A DNA stretch of 64,000 nucleotides, taken from NCBI GenBank assembly GCA_019636385.1, contig JAHBXT010000002.1, positions 372,001-436,000 of the forward strand. The letters run 5' to 3'. The notes beneath the pieces were generated by a model. That model saw only the letters and a program-made list of their open reading frames with translations, did not search any database and was not told the DNA's origin. This document shows, one piece after another, positions 9,859 to 18,170 of this stretch; the first letter of the stretch is position 1; each line of letters starts with the position of its first letter. Origin of the DNA: Pirellulaceae bacterium (GTDB lineage Bacteria; Planctomycetota; Planctomycetia; Pirellulales; Pirellulaceae). Position numbers and translations under genes: made by a program.

Positions 9859-9945
9859 GAAAATCCCATCTGCGACTAGCCTGGAGATAACGGCTTGTTC
9901 TCTGGTGACAAAGCGGTCGACACGGTTTCCTCGCTTTACATTTCC

Positions 9946-10489
9946 ATTATGGCAGGGCGGGTCCTACAATTGAACGCCTGCTTCTTGTACCCTCACCGTA
10001 CACCACTATTCTTCGACCTATCCGCTTGAAATTGGAATACCACAAACGCAAGCCGCTGGTGTCAATTGTCAGAATGATGGCCCCGGCCCGCTGAAGGGGC
10101 GGAACCAACTATCCATCAGAGTGTAATAGGCAGTCTGAACAGCATGAAGAACGCTGCCTGAAATAGGAAGTGCCGTTGTTCGATCCCGAACACCGCCTCA
10201 GACAGCTCAGTTGTGAGACGATGTTCTGTCCGCGAAACCGACCTGTTGCTTTGAGCGGAAGCGCAATTTACGGTTCCCGGTCATGGGGTGTGTTGCGGTC
10301 ATTCTGGGAACGAGCGTTAATAACCCGCATCTCGTCCCTGCAAGACTAATCTTCAGCGCAATGGACTATGGTTTCTACCAATATTGCACGCCTACGGGGT
10401 AGCGAATCCTCCCGTAGGGGCACAATATTGGTAGCAAGCCCGCTTGATCCAGCGCAGCACCTGTCCTGTAGGGACATGACGTAAGTAGC
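9946..10489. other. Non-coding region with a large palindrome
   Basis: About 540 bases between the decayed toxin-antitoxin pair and the nap cluster. I find no supported gene. The main content is the two-part inverted repeat at 10375-10434. Confidence 0.5.
10375..10434. repeat. 60-base two-armed palindrome (REP/MITE-like or terminator)
   Basis: The outer arms CTACCAATATTG (10375-10386) and CAATATTGGTAG (10423-10434) are perfectly complementary. The inner arms CCTACGGG (10391-10398) and CCCGTAGG (10411-10418) are also perfect. The arms are separated by four-base mismatched bulges, with a 12-base loop. No U-tract follows on either strand, so a repeat element is as likely as a terminator for the nap operon. 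Confidence 0.6.
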
Positions 10490-10957
10490 TCAGCGATGAC
10501 AGATGCGGATGAGGCGGTAGCCGTCGGGTTTGGTTTCCAGGGTGTCAATCCAGTGGGCGGACTGCCAGGTGTAACGTATTTGCAGGCGCTGAAGTTGTCC
10601 GCCAAGCAGGCCGGCGAGCGCTAATTGCAGATGTTGCGGCGAGGCTGTACGGTGCTCTGAAGAAGTGTCGCTCAATAGCCCGGGGGCTAACAAGGTGACG
10701 TTGGTGGCCAGGCTTGGGATGTCATTGAAAAGATCCTCAAGCTCTTGACCGTTTATCAGCGCTTGACTGATCGGTGGTAGTTGCGAGAGGTCCATGCCAT
10801 CGTGATTGGGCGGTTGCTCCAGTGGTTGCAGACCATGGCGACTGGAGGCGATGCCTTGCCGATCGGAATCCGAATCCACAGTGATGGCTGGCTCGCTATC
10901 GCTATCGGATAATCGTAAGCGGAACCAATCGCGGCGGCTCAGTTGTGGTTGGCTCAT
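10490..10957 (-). CDS. Hypothetical protein at the end of the nap cluster
   Basis: A 155-aa protein I do not recognise. It has no clear signal peptide or membrane helix. The N-terminus has a twin-Arg motif (SRRDWFRLRL) without the hydrophobic stretch a Tat signal would need, followed by an acidic Asp/Ser-rich stretch. The C-terminal half (HLQLALAGLLGGQLQRLQIRY, then IDTLETKPDGYRLIRICHR) looks folded. It lies 74 bases downstream of napB in the same direction and may be cotranscribed. A cytoplasmic accessory role in nitrate reduction is possible but unsupported. Confidence 0.6.
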   Translation of the reverse strand: MSQPQLSRRDWFRLRLSDSDSEPAITVDSDSDRQGIASSRHGLQPLEQPPNHDGMDLSQLPPISQALINGQELEDLFNDIPSLATNVTLLAPGLLSDTSSEHRTASPQHLQLALAGLLGGQLQRLQIRYTWQSAHWIDTLETKPDGYRLIRICHR

Positions 10958-11031
10958 CAGTGGATTACCTTACGCGGGTTGAAGAAGCCAATTGTAGCTA
11001 CCGTCTCTAGACGGTGGACATGGCAGACTCA

Positions 11032-11844
11032 TCAATCAATAACCTTAGGGGGTTCGAGGAAAGCTGGCTGGGGATTGAGTTTTACCTGCTCAAAAGTCGC
11101 CGCTGGCGCGTGGCACTGCTGGCACTCTTGACGCCAAGGATGTGTGGTCCGCAATCCAAGCAGCGCACCCGGCCCGTGGCAGCTCAGGCAATCCTGGCGC
11201 ATCCAGGTGGCGTGCGGGATCTGCGGCGGAGCACCGGGATAGGCGCGAGGGCCACCGCTGGGCGCTGGTAGTCCGACGAAGGTTGTCTCACCAAACAGAT
11301 TCGGCGGCAGGTGCTGCGGATTGTGCTCGACATGGCACTGAGTGCAGCCTGCCAAGTAGGGATGCGACATCTGCGAGGCACGCACCGTGGATAGGCTCAG
11401 ACCAGCTCCGTGGCAAGCAATACAGGCGGCTGATGAGAGTTGGTCGATCGGATGCGGCACGGTGGGCGGTGCACCGTTGAATGCCCGATTGGCGCTTCGC
11501 TGCGCCAGTGCAGCGACCTTGTCAGTCGGTTCAATCGTGATCGTTTCGTTAAGCGACCTGGCAGTTTGCAGCTCGGAGAAGTTCGCAGGTGGTGAACGGC
11601 GCGAGCGCGTCAGCAGCGACATTTGGCTATAGTGTGTCGCAGGTACAACGCTGTCAACTATCGAGTTCAGCGGCGTGGTGGCGATTGGTCTGTCTATGAC
11701 GGTAGCCGCTGCTGGGCCGGACTCCAGCGCAGTCTCGTAGCGGTGCATGGGAGATTGCAGGCCGGTAAAATAGCCGACGACAGCCAACGACATGACCGTG
11801 GCTGCCAGTATCCATCGCAGGCCGCTCTGTTCGCTCCGGTTCAT
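11032..11844 (-). CDS. napB: NapB-like cytochrome c with four heme motifs
   Basis: A 270-aa electron-transfer subunit of periplasmic nitrate reductase. An N-terminal helix (residues about 10-30) anchors or exports it. Four CxxCH motifs sit at residues 141-145, 167-171, 219-223 and 241-245. Ordinary NapB has two. Each pair is preceded by a GAPPxxPH motif (GAPPTVPH at 124-131, GAPPQIPH at 204-211); PPxxPH is the NapB signature carrying a heme-ligand His. The protein therefore looks like two NapB diheme units in tandem. Its start overlaps the napA stop by four bases (ATGA), indicating translational coupling and a NapA partner. Confidence 0.85.
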   Translation of the reverse strand: MNRSEQSGLRWILAATVMSLAVVGYFTGLQSPMHRYETALESGPAAATVIDRPIATTPLNSIVDSVVPATHYSQMSLLTRSRRSPPANFSELQTARSLNETITIEPTDKVAALAQRSANRAFNGAPPTVPHPIDQLSSAACIACHGAGLSLSTVRASQMSHPYLAGCTQCHVEHNPQHLPPNLFGETTFVGLPAPSGGPRAYPGAPPQIPHATWMRQDCLSCHGPGALLGLRTTHPWRQECQQCHAPAATFEQVKLNPQPAFLEPPKVID

Positions 11845-14288
11845 GACGACACCTTAGCGATTCGTACGGCACTTTTCTTGTAGTCGGGCTCTTTGGAAAA
11901 TGGATCCACTGCGTCCAATGTCAGGTCGTTGACCAACAATGTCTCGTCGAAGAACGGAATGAACACAGTTCCCGGCGGTGGATAACCACGACCGTTGATC
12001 CAGACTTGGATCTTCAGCGAGCCGCGCCGCGATTGTACTTGAACCCAGTCGCCATTGGATAAATTCGCCGCACGAGCGTCGTCTGGATGGATTTCCAAGT
12101 AGGCTCCGGGCATGGCACGGCTAAGCTGTGGAACGCGACGCGTCATGGTGCCGGTGTGCCAGTGTTCCAACACGCGGCCCGTACACAACATCAGCGGATA
12201 ATCCTGGTCGGGCACTTCTGCCGGCGGCTCCCAGGGATGAAACCAGATTTGAGCACGATCATCGTTAGTGCTAGAGTGATAAAACTGAATGCCTTTGCCT
12301 GCCGCAACGTAGGGATCAAAACCTTCGGAGAATCGCAGGCGAGTTTCCTGCCACTGGCCGTCCTTTTCGATGACCGGCCAACGCAGTCCGCGTGCCTTGA
12401 CATATTCTGCGTAGGGTGCCAGGTCCTTGTGCTTCATGCGCGAGAACGGGCGGTACTCCTCAAACAGTCGCTCGTCCACGTTGATGTCGTAATAATGTTC
12501 CCATTGCCAAACGGGTACGATGCGACCACTGTCGTCGGTCATTTCAAACAAAAAGCCGCCCTCGCGATTGCGCATGCCTTCCATGCCGCGCTGATACAGC
12601 CGGTGTGCAACGGCGATGGTTTGCCAGCAGTCATCACGTGCCTCGCCGGGTGGCTCGACCTGTTTGAACCACTGCTGGGTGCGTCGTTCGGAGTTGCCAA
12701 ACATGCCGTTCTTTTCGACCCACATGGCTGACGGCAGGATCAAGTCGGCCAGCCGCGTGGTAGCGGTGGGGTAGACATCGCTGACGATCAAAAACTTGTC
12801 GGCCAGATTGGCTTTGGGGTTGAACAGCTTGTTCAGATTCGGCAGTGACTGACCTGGGTTAGTCACCTGGACCCACAGCGTCCCGATTTCTCCGCCTTGC
12901 TCGGTGGGCGTACAGAAGCTCTCCCACATCTGCACGGTGTGGAAGCCCGGCTTGGGGTTGATGCGACCTTCGGGCACATTCCACATCTGCTCGCATTGCT
13001 GGCGATGCTGGGCGTTGGCGATTAGCCGACCACCGGGCAAAGCGTGCGCTAGTGTGCCGACTTCGCGCGCGGTCCCGCAGGCTGAGGGTTGTCCAGTCAG
13101 GCTCGTGGGAGCATCCCCTGGTCGGCCAAAATGTCCGCTCAGCAAGTGAATCCCGTGAATCAAGTTGTTGATGGCGGTTCCTCGCGTATGCTGGTTGACT
13201 CCCATGCACCACAGCGAAGTAATTCTCAGGGCTGGATTGCCGAACAATTCTCCCAGCATCACGATCTTCTCGGCGGGCACACCCGACAATTCTTCCACTT
13301 TCTGCGGCGTGTAGTACTCGACGCGCCGTCGATACTCTTCAAACGAGATCGACTGGCCGTGGAGATTGGGATTGTTGTCGTCAGGCGCTTTGAAGTTGCA
13401 GTAAGACTCTGCAAACGCGCGGCTGTAGGTGCCGTGCTTAATAAGCTGGTGGGCGATGCCGTTGGCGATGGCTAGGTCGCCATGACCTTTCATTTCCAGG
13501 TAGTGCTGACAGTGCTCGGTGGTACGCGTGCGGCGGGTGCCGATGTCGATCAGCGTAACTTGCTGGCCTTGACTACGACGATTGATAACGCGAGAAAACA
13601 GCACAGGATGCATTTCCGACGGATTGTTGCCCCACATGATCAGTACATCACAATGGTCCAAGTCGTCGTAGCAGCCAGCCGGTTCGTCGACGCCATAAGT
13701 GGCTAAGAAGCCGGTGACGGCCGAGGCCATGCACAGTCGCGCGTTGGGGTCGATGTGGTTGTTGGACAGCCCGGCCTTCATAAACTTTTGGGCGGCATAG
13801 CCTTCGGGAATAGTCCATTGACCGGAACCGTAGAAGGCGAACCGCGCCGGTGCGGCTTGGATGCGATCGGCGATGATGTCCAGTGCTCGGTCCCAGGAAA
13901 TCGCTTGATAGCTGTCACCCTGTCGCAACAGAGGCTTAGTCAATCGGTCTTTGCCGTACAAGATTCCGCCGACGTGATACCCTTTGACGCACAGCAACCC
14001 GCGGTTGACCTCAGCGTCCTTGTCACCGGCAATGGCAACCACTCGGCCAGCCTGCACACCGACCTGCACATGGCAGCCAGTACCACAGAAGCGGCAGGGT
14101 GCCTTATCCCACTGAATATCGCTCTGCCCGTCGGCTGTTGAATTGCTCTCCAAGATGGGCAGTATCGGAGCAGCCGACAAACTGCCGCTGGCGGCAGCCG
14201 CAGTGGCCATGCTGAGCGCCGAGGACTTTAGAAATTGTCGTCGCTCCCATGCCGTGAATGCTGAGCGGTCCATTGGACTGGTATTCAT
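11841..14288 (-). CDS. napA: Periplasmic nitrate reductase catalytic subunit NapA
   Basis: An 815-aa molybdopterin oxidoreductase that reduces nitrate to nitrite in the periplasm. The Tat signal is RRQFLKSSA at residues 17-25, followed by an Ala-rich stretch. The [4Fe-4S] ligands are Cys65, Cys68, Cys72 and Cys100 (CRFCGTGC ... GLLCVKGYHV). The probable Mo-ligand Cys186 lies in ARLCMASAV. The C-terminal molybdopterin dinucleotide-binding region contains CTGRVLEHWHTGTMTRRVP. Length is typical for NapA. Gene order is napD-napA-napB, with three bases after napD and a four-base overlap with napB. No napC is present here; electrons may come from the NrfD-type module or NrfH. Confidence 0.95.
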   Translation of the reverse strand: MNTSPMDRSAFTAWERRQFLKSSALSMATAAAASGSLSAAPILPILESNSTADGQSDIQWDKAPCRFCGTGCHVQVGVQAGRVVAIAGDKDAEVNRGLLCVKGYHVGGILYGKDRLTKPLLRQGDSYQAISWDRALDIIADRIQAAPARFAFYGSGQWTIPEGYAAQKFMKAGLSNNHIDPNARLCMASAVTGFLATYGVDEPAGCYDDLDHCDVLIMWGNNPSEMHPVLFSRVINRRSQGQQVTLIDIGTRRTRTTEHCQHYLEMKGHGDLAIANGIAHQLIKHGTYSRAFAESYCNFKAPDDNNPNLHGQSISFEEYRRRVEYYTPQKVEELSGVPAEKIVMLGELFGNPALRITSLWCMGVNQHTRGTAINNLIHGIHLLSGHFGRPGDAPTSLTGQPSACGTAREVGTLAHALPGGRLIANAQHRQQCEQMWNVPEGRINPKPGFHTVQMWESFCTPTEQGGEIGTLWVQVTNPGQSLPNLNKLFNPKANLADKFLIVSDVYPTATTRLADLILPSAMWVEKNGMFGNSERRTQQWFKQVEPPGEARDDCWQTIAVAHRLYQRGMEGMRNREGGFLFEMTDDSGRIVPVWQWEHYYDINVDERLFEEYRPFSRMKHKDLAPYAEYVKARGLRWPVIEKDGQWQETRLRFSEGFDPYVAAGKGIQFYHSSTNDDRAQIWFHPWEPPAEVPDQDYPLMLCTGRVLEHWHTGTMTRRVPQLSRAMPGAYLEIHPDDARAANLSNGDWVQVQSRRGSLKIQVWINGRGYPPPGTVFIPFFDETLLVNDLTLDAVDPFSKEPDYKKSAVRIAKVSS

Positions 14289-14291
14289 TGG

Positions 14292-14561
14292 TTACCTCGC
14301 GGGGATATCATCCGTCTGCGGAAATGTATCCGCAGGTTCAAAGAAAACGCTCACCACATCCACTGACATCACGCCTGGCAGTTCACGCAAGCGATCGTGT
14401 AGTCCCTGCATTTCCTGGCGATCGGCCGCCTCGCAGACCATTGGCAGAGCGGTACCCGCGACCGGCTGCCCGGGGTCACAATGATCCGTCTGAAGCAGGA
14501 CTGACCGAGCCTGTTGGAGCAGGCTGACAGATTCAAAGCGAATGACCAAGCTGCTAATCAT
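14292..14561 (-). CDS. napD: NapD-type chaperone for NapA
   Basis: An 89-aa cytoplasmic protein. The start MISSLVIRF, the central helix with LHDRLRELPGV and the strand VDVVSVFFEPAD match the small NapD family, which binds the NapA Tat signal during cofactor insertion. It is the first gene of the minus-strand nap unit and ends three bases before napA, so the two are surely cotranscribed. Confidence 0.85.
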   Translation of the reverse strand: MISSLVIRFESVSLLQQARSVLLQTDHCDPGQPVAGTALPMVCEAADRQEMQGLHDRLRELPGVMSVDVVSVFFEPADTFPQTDDIPAR

Positions 14562-14650
14562 GTCATTCTTTCACAAAGAGTATCAATTGTTCGCGGCACA
14601 ACTATTGCGCAGTCAGCGCCTGGCAGTACGCATTTCAGTCAGACACTGTT

Positions 14651-14666
14651 TGTCGGTAGGCCGACA
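14651..14666. promoter_or_regulatory. Palindrome between napD and the porin gene
   Basis: TGTCGG (14651-14656) and CCGACA (14661-14666) form a perfect 6-base inverted repeat with a four-base centre. It lies in the divergent control region shared by napD and the porin gene, about 90 bases upstream of napD. A regulator site is plausible but unproven. Confidence 0.3.
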
Positions 14667-14716
14667 CTAGCTAAATCATGACCTATTAGTCTACAATTTA
14701 AGGACGTACTTCAGCA

Positions 14717-16387
14717 ATGCCAGCGCGACGTCTCCCCAGGTACAATACCCAGTCAATCCGCGTTCAGCGGCATTGTCAACCATGGCTATGGTCGTTTGGG
14801 AGCGGCTTGGGGGCAATTATAGCGCTGGCAATCAGCCCCATTGTGCCGGTCAGGGGGCAAACGCAGGTTACTACCGCCACCGCAGTTGGTGAGATAGCTG
14901 ACATTAACAGCATCGCCTTGGATATGCCGTCGCAGGCTGCAGGTTCGTCGAACGCTGAAGGAGTTGCGGGAGCCGCTTCGATTGTCCCGGGTCAAGTCAC
15001 GGAGGATGCAGAGGCTGAAGCCCAAAAGAAGGCCAAAGCTGCTGCGGATGCCCGAAAGAAGCAGGAGGAGTTGAAGAAAAAGGTGGCGACGGCTCACAAG
15101 CCAGTCTACTATCTGAACGATTTCTCCTACGTGCTTGACCCGGCCTATCGCGGCTACCAACTGGGTGATGGGCTCAAGCGCCGTCCATTGTTGCATAACG
15201 GTCGCTACGACATTGGTGGCGAATATCGACTGCGCTATCACAGTGAAAACAATATGCGCGGCTTGGGGTTAACCGGCAACGACGATGATTTTTTATTGCG
15301 TCGCAGTCGGTTGTATGGAAACTTCGAGCCCACCGAAAATCTACGCGTATTTGCCGAAATGATTGACGCGCGCAGCGACTTCGAGAATTTCAATCCGCGA
15401 GGAATCGAAGTCAACGAGTACGACATGTTGAATTTATTTGTCGATGCTCGGTTATGGTCTAATGGTGATAAGTCCCTGACCGCTCGTGCAGGCCGCCAAG
15501 AATTGCTATTTGGCGATCAACGCGTCATTTCGCCTTTGGACTGGGCCAATACGCGACGAACCTTTGACGGATATCGCGCGACTGCCAAAACTAAAACCTT
15601 AACTGTGGATGGATTTTGGACCAACCCGGTATTTCCCGATGCCCAGCGCTTTGACTCGCCGACCTTGGATCAAGAGTTTATGGGATTGTATACGTCATGC
15701 ACAGCTCGTAAGAACGAGACCATTGACCTGTATGCTTTGCGATATTTAAACCATACTGGCGCAAATGATTACGACATCAATACACTTGGCTCGCGCTGGA
15801 ATGGCAGCAGCGGTGATTTTCTATGGGATCTTGAAGGTGCCTACCAAGGCGGGCGTAACACCGATGGCTCCGACCATGATGCTGGTGCCTTTACCATCGG
15901 TGCGGGTCACAAGCTGAGTGCCTCTGAGACGAATCCGATCCTGTGGCTATACTTTGACTGGGCGTCCGGTGACGACGCACGTGGCGCCGGCAATGGCTAC
16001 CACCATCTATTCCCGCTGGCCCACCGCTACAACGGCTTGATGGACCTCTATGGTCGCCGCAATTTGGGCGATGCTAATGCACTCTTGACCTGCAAGCCAA
16101 CCAAGAAGCTGAATATGATCGTCTGGTATCATTACTTCTGGCTAGTCAATGGCAACGACACGCCTTACTCAGTCGTCATGACCCCGTTTAATCCAGGTAA
16201 TGCACCGGGCAGCCGCGACTTGGGCCATGAATTGGACCTGCTAGGTATCTATGCCATCGCACCTCGCCAACAACTGCAGGTCGGCTTCTCCTACTTCTGG
16301 TCCGGAGCGTATTACTCGCGAACACCAGGCGTGCCGACCAGTAGCGACGCCAATTTTCTGTATACGCAGTGGTCTATTGCCTACTGA
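14717..16387 (+). CDS. Alginate-export-type outer membrane porin
   Basis: A 556-aa outer membrane protein. The leader contains a hydrophobic stretch (GAIIALAISPIVPVRG). A charged Ala/Lys-rich segment (about residues 95-125) may be a periplasmic coiled linker. The remainder is a beta-rich domain with alternating aromatic strands typical of alginate_exp porins: GEYRLRYHSENN, LLRRSRLYGNFEPTENLRVFAE, GRQELLFGDQRVISPLDW and the WYHYFW and FSYFW strands near the end. It is divergent from napDAB with about 155 bases between, so it may supply nitrate or another anion to the periplasm. That role is inferred from position only. Confidence 0.8.
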   Translation: MPARRLPRYNTQSIRVQRHCQPWLWSFGSGLGAIIALAISPIVPVRGQTQVTTATAVGEIADINSIALDMPSQAAGSSNAEGVAGAASIVPGQVTEDAEAEAQKKAKAAADARKKQEELKKKVATAHKPVYYLNDFSYVLDPAYRGYQLGDGLKRRPLLHNGRYDIGGEYRLRYHSENNMRGLGLTGNDDDFLLRRSRLYGNFEPTENLRVFAEMIDARSDFENFNPRGIEVNEYDMLNLFVDARLWSNGDKSLTARAGRQELLFGDQRVISPLDWANTRRTFDGYRATAKTKTLTVDGFWTNPVFPDAQRFDSPTLDQEFMGLYTSCTARKNETIDLYALRYLNHTGANDYDINTLGSRWNGSSGDFLWDLEGAYQGGRNTDGSDHDAGAFTIGAGHKLSASETNPILWLYFDWASGDDARGAGNGYHHLFPLAHRYNGLMDLYGRRNLGDANALLTCKPTKKLNMIVWYHYFWLVNGNDTPYSVVMTPFNPGNAPGSRDLGHELDLLGIYAIAPRQQLQVGFSYFWSGAYYSRTPGVPTSSDANFLYTQWSIAY

Positions 16388-16422
16388 ATCAGGTGGGCAC
16401 CAATGCCATGCTGACGATTCAG
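16384..16422 (+). terminator. Possible terminator after the porin gene
   Basis: CTGAATC (16384-16390) overlaps the porin stop and pairs with GATTCAG (16416-16422) across a 25-base loop. An AT-rich tail with a TTTT run follows. The long loop makes this a weak call. Confidence 0.3.
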
Positions 16423-16430
16423 AATTTTAT

Positions 16431-16892
16431 TCACCGCGAAGGCGCGAAGTTCGCAAAGGGTGGTTGTTGTCGTGACGGGCTCCGCCATGAGACTCCTTCC
16501 AACAGTTTGTTCACCATTGGTTTGATGCCGTCTTTGATCAGGGGCGAGTTCCAGTTGACCAGGAAGCCAAGCCGGCGACCAGAAACCCTCAAATACGTCA
16601 GCAACTGGGCCTCATGGATTGGTGCCAGAGACGGCACAGATTTGTTTTCAACAAGGATGCATCCCGCGACCAGCATGCCGCTGCGATTCTCTGTCTCGAT
16701 GTCCAGGCCCTTGACGATAACCGGCAATTCGACTTTGCATTGAACCTCGATCCTGCGGCTGCGTAGCTCGAAGGCCAGACCTGTCTGATAAGTCGATTCC
16801 AATAGTCCCGGGCCCAACGCACGATGCACGGTGAGCGTTGAATCCACAAGCTGTTTGGTAACGGCTTCAATCTCTTCCTTCGTCTTGCCCAT
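16431..16892 (-). CDS. GxxExxY protein
   Basis: A 153-aa protein. ALGPGLLESTYQTGL contains the family-defining GxxExxY motif. The later LAPIHEAQLLTYLRVSGRRLGFLVNW and GIKPMVN match this family, which is related to PD-(D/E)xK nuclease folds. The predicted core residues (Glu of LLEST, Glu of VENKS, Gln of EAQLL) fit that fold. Such genes scatter through environmental genomes and often end in the basic, repeat-like tail seen here. It lies between the porin and the Rrf2 gene and is probably unrelated to nitrate metabolism. Confidence 0.8.
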   Translation of the reverse strand: MGKTKEEIEAVTKQLVDSTLTVHRALGPGLLESTYQTGLAFELRSRRIEVQCKVELPVIVKGLDIETENRSGMLVAGCILVENKSVPSLAPIHEAQLLTYLRVSGRRLGFLVNWNSPLIKDGIKPMVNKLLEGVSWRSPSRQQPPFANFAPSR

Positions 16893-17000
16893 ATCCGCTC
16901 TTCCTCATGGCGCTCCCAACCTCAACTGAAATGCCCATTCGTCAGATTCGCGACCAAATGCCATGTCCGGCCTAACACGAACGGGCGGATGCGATAGAAT

Positions 17001-17030
17001 TTGCGTTTTCTCTTTACGGAAATGTAGATA
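17001..17030 (+). promoter_or_regulatory. Promoter of the Rrf2-cytochrome-FeS-NrfD unit
   Basis: TTGCGT at 17001-17006 and TAGATA at 17025-17030 are 18 bases apart, a reasonable sigma70-like promoter. The start codon at 17053 lies about 22 bases downstream of the -10 box. Confidence 0.4.
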
Positions 17031-17042
17031 GCAACGTCTACA
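17023..17042. promoter_or_regulatory. Inverted-repeat operator candidate for the Rrf2 regulator
   Basis: TGTAGA (17023-17028) and TCTACA (17037-17042) are perfect inverted arms around an 8-base centre. The site overlaps the proposed -10 box and ends 10 bases before the regulator's ATG, where an autorepressor would bind. Rrf2 proteins often bind such dyads near their own promoters. Confidence 0.45.
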
Positions 17043-17052
17043 AATAAAGTGT

Positions 17053-17484
17053 ATGATCTCTACGACTGCCGAATATGCTCTGCGTACCATCGTATTTTTG
17101 GCTGGGTCCCAGGACTCGGTTGTCAGTCGGCAAGAAATTGCCGAGGCGGTGGCCGTGCCAGTCGATTACCTGCACAAGGTGCTGAGCGCCTTGGACCAAG
17201 CAGGTATCGTCGAGCCCAAGCGCGGACCAGGAGGCGGTTATAGACTGATTCGTGATCCGGCAACATTGACGACGTTGGAAGTCATCGAGGCTGTCGACAC
17301 GATTCCGCGCATCAAGCGTTGTCCCTTAGACATTCCCGGGCATGTTCAATTGTGCCCGCTGCATCGACTGCTGGATGAGGCGGCACAACGGGTCGAAGAC
17401 GCATTTGGCAGGGTAACTATTTCAGAATTGGCCAGGACCAAGCGGAGTATATCGTCGTGCGCTTTTCCTCGCGTAACTTCCTAA
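17053..17484 (+). CDS. Rrf2-family transcriptional regulator
   Basis: A 143-aa DNA-binding protein. The N-terminal winged helix is typical: MISTTAEYALRTIVFLA, recognition helix VPVDYLHKVLSAL and wing KRGPGGGYRL. The second half has two Cys in CPLDIPGHVQLCPLH and one more in SSC near the C-terminus. NsrR and IscR use three clustered Cys to hold an Fe-S cluster, so an NO- or redox-sensing cluster is possible, though the spacing differs. The gene overlaps the downstream cytochrome gene by 28 bases and heads its operon, making nitrate or nitrite respiration genes its likely targets. Confidence 0.85.
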   Translation: MISTTAEYALRTIVFLAGSQDSVVSRQEIAEAVAVPVDYLHKVLSALDQAGIVEPKRGPGGGYRLIRDPATLTTLEVIEAVDTIPRIKRCPLDIPGHVQLCPLHRLLDEAAQRVEDAFGRVTISELARTKRSISSCAFPRVTS

Positions 17485-18170
17485 CGCTGTCGCATGCGAC
17501 AGGTAATGTTTCCAGTCCGGTCTTGTTGGTGATTGTGTTAACGTTGAGTATGCTGGCGGTGTTACGCTGGCGGGTTGGTACAGCGACTGAACAGAGCCAC
17601 AATCCACCACCGTCGGGCTATCAGTGGGCGCAAGGCTCCAGCCAGGCGGAGCCGAATGACGGATTGCATCCCGTCATAATCAATCAGCTTCCCACCACTT
17701 TGGCGCTGAACATCCAGGCGGGCACACGTGCTGACGACTCGATAACGGCGCAGTGTTCCGTTTGTCACGCCAACCGCAGGCCGAATTTTGAAATCCGCGC
17801 CGCTAGCGACTTGAGGGAGTTTCATCGCGACGTCAGCGTAGCTCACGGCAGCGTCAGTTGTCTGTCATGCCACAATCCCAGCGATTACCAGACGCTGCGG
17901 CTAGCCGATGGCACGCCGATACCGCTGCCAGACGTCATGCAACTGTGTGGCCAGTGTCATGGCCAGCAATTGCGCGAATACCAGCATGGTGTACATGGTG
18001 GCATGAACGGCTATTGGGATCGTCGCCGAGGACCGCAGTACAAAAACCATTGCATCGACTGCCACCCGCCGCACCATCCGAAATTTCCCAAGATGCAGAC
18101 CGATTTTAAGCCTCAAGATCGATTTCTATCCGGTCCGAGCGCCAGGCCTGGAGGCGGATCGCATGACTAA
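17457..18170 (+). CDS. Membrane-anchored tetraheme cytochrome c
   Basis: A 237-aa protein with an N-terminal membrane helix (residues about 20-37, SPVLLVIVLTLSMLAVL) and four CxxCH motifs at residues 100-104, 135-139, 164-168 and 199-203. Extra His residues (FHRDVSVAHG, HGVHGG, HPPHHPKF) are available as distal ligands, as in c3- or c7-type cytochromes. The chosen start is a GTG inside the end of the Rrf2 gene; no better start precedes the membrane helix. The stop overlaps the Fe-S gene by eight bases. It probably carries electrons between the Fe-S/NrfD module and periplasmic reductases such as NapAB or NrfA. Confidence 0.85.
   Translation: MRFSSRNFLTLSHATGNVSSPVLLVIVLTLSMLAVLRWRVGTATEQSHNPPPSGYQWAQGSSQAEPNDGLHPVIINQLPTTLALNIQAGTRADDSITAQCSVCHANRRPNFEIRAASDLREFHRDVSVAHGSVSCLSCHNPSDYQTLRLADGTPIPLPDVMQLCGQCHGQQLREYQHGVHGGMNGYWDRRRGPQYKNHCIDCHPPHHPKFPKMQTDFKPQDRFLSGPSARPGGGSHD

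Noticed and set aside
12087..12731. 214-aa plus-strand frame
   Set aside because: It is antisense to napA, whose cofactor motifs and length are clear; this frame has no recognisable domain.
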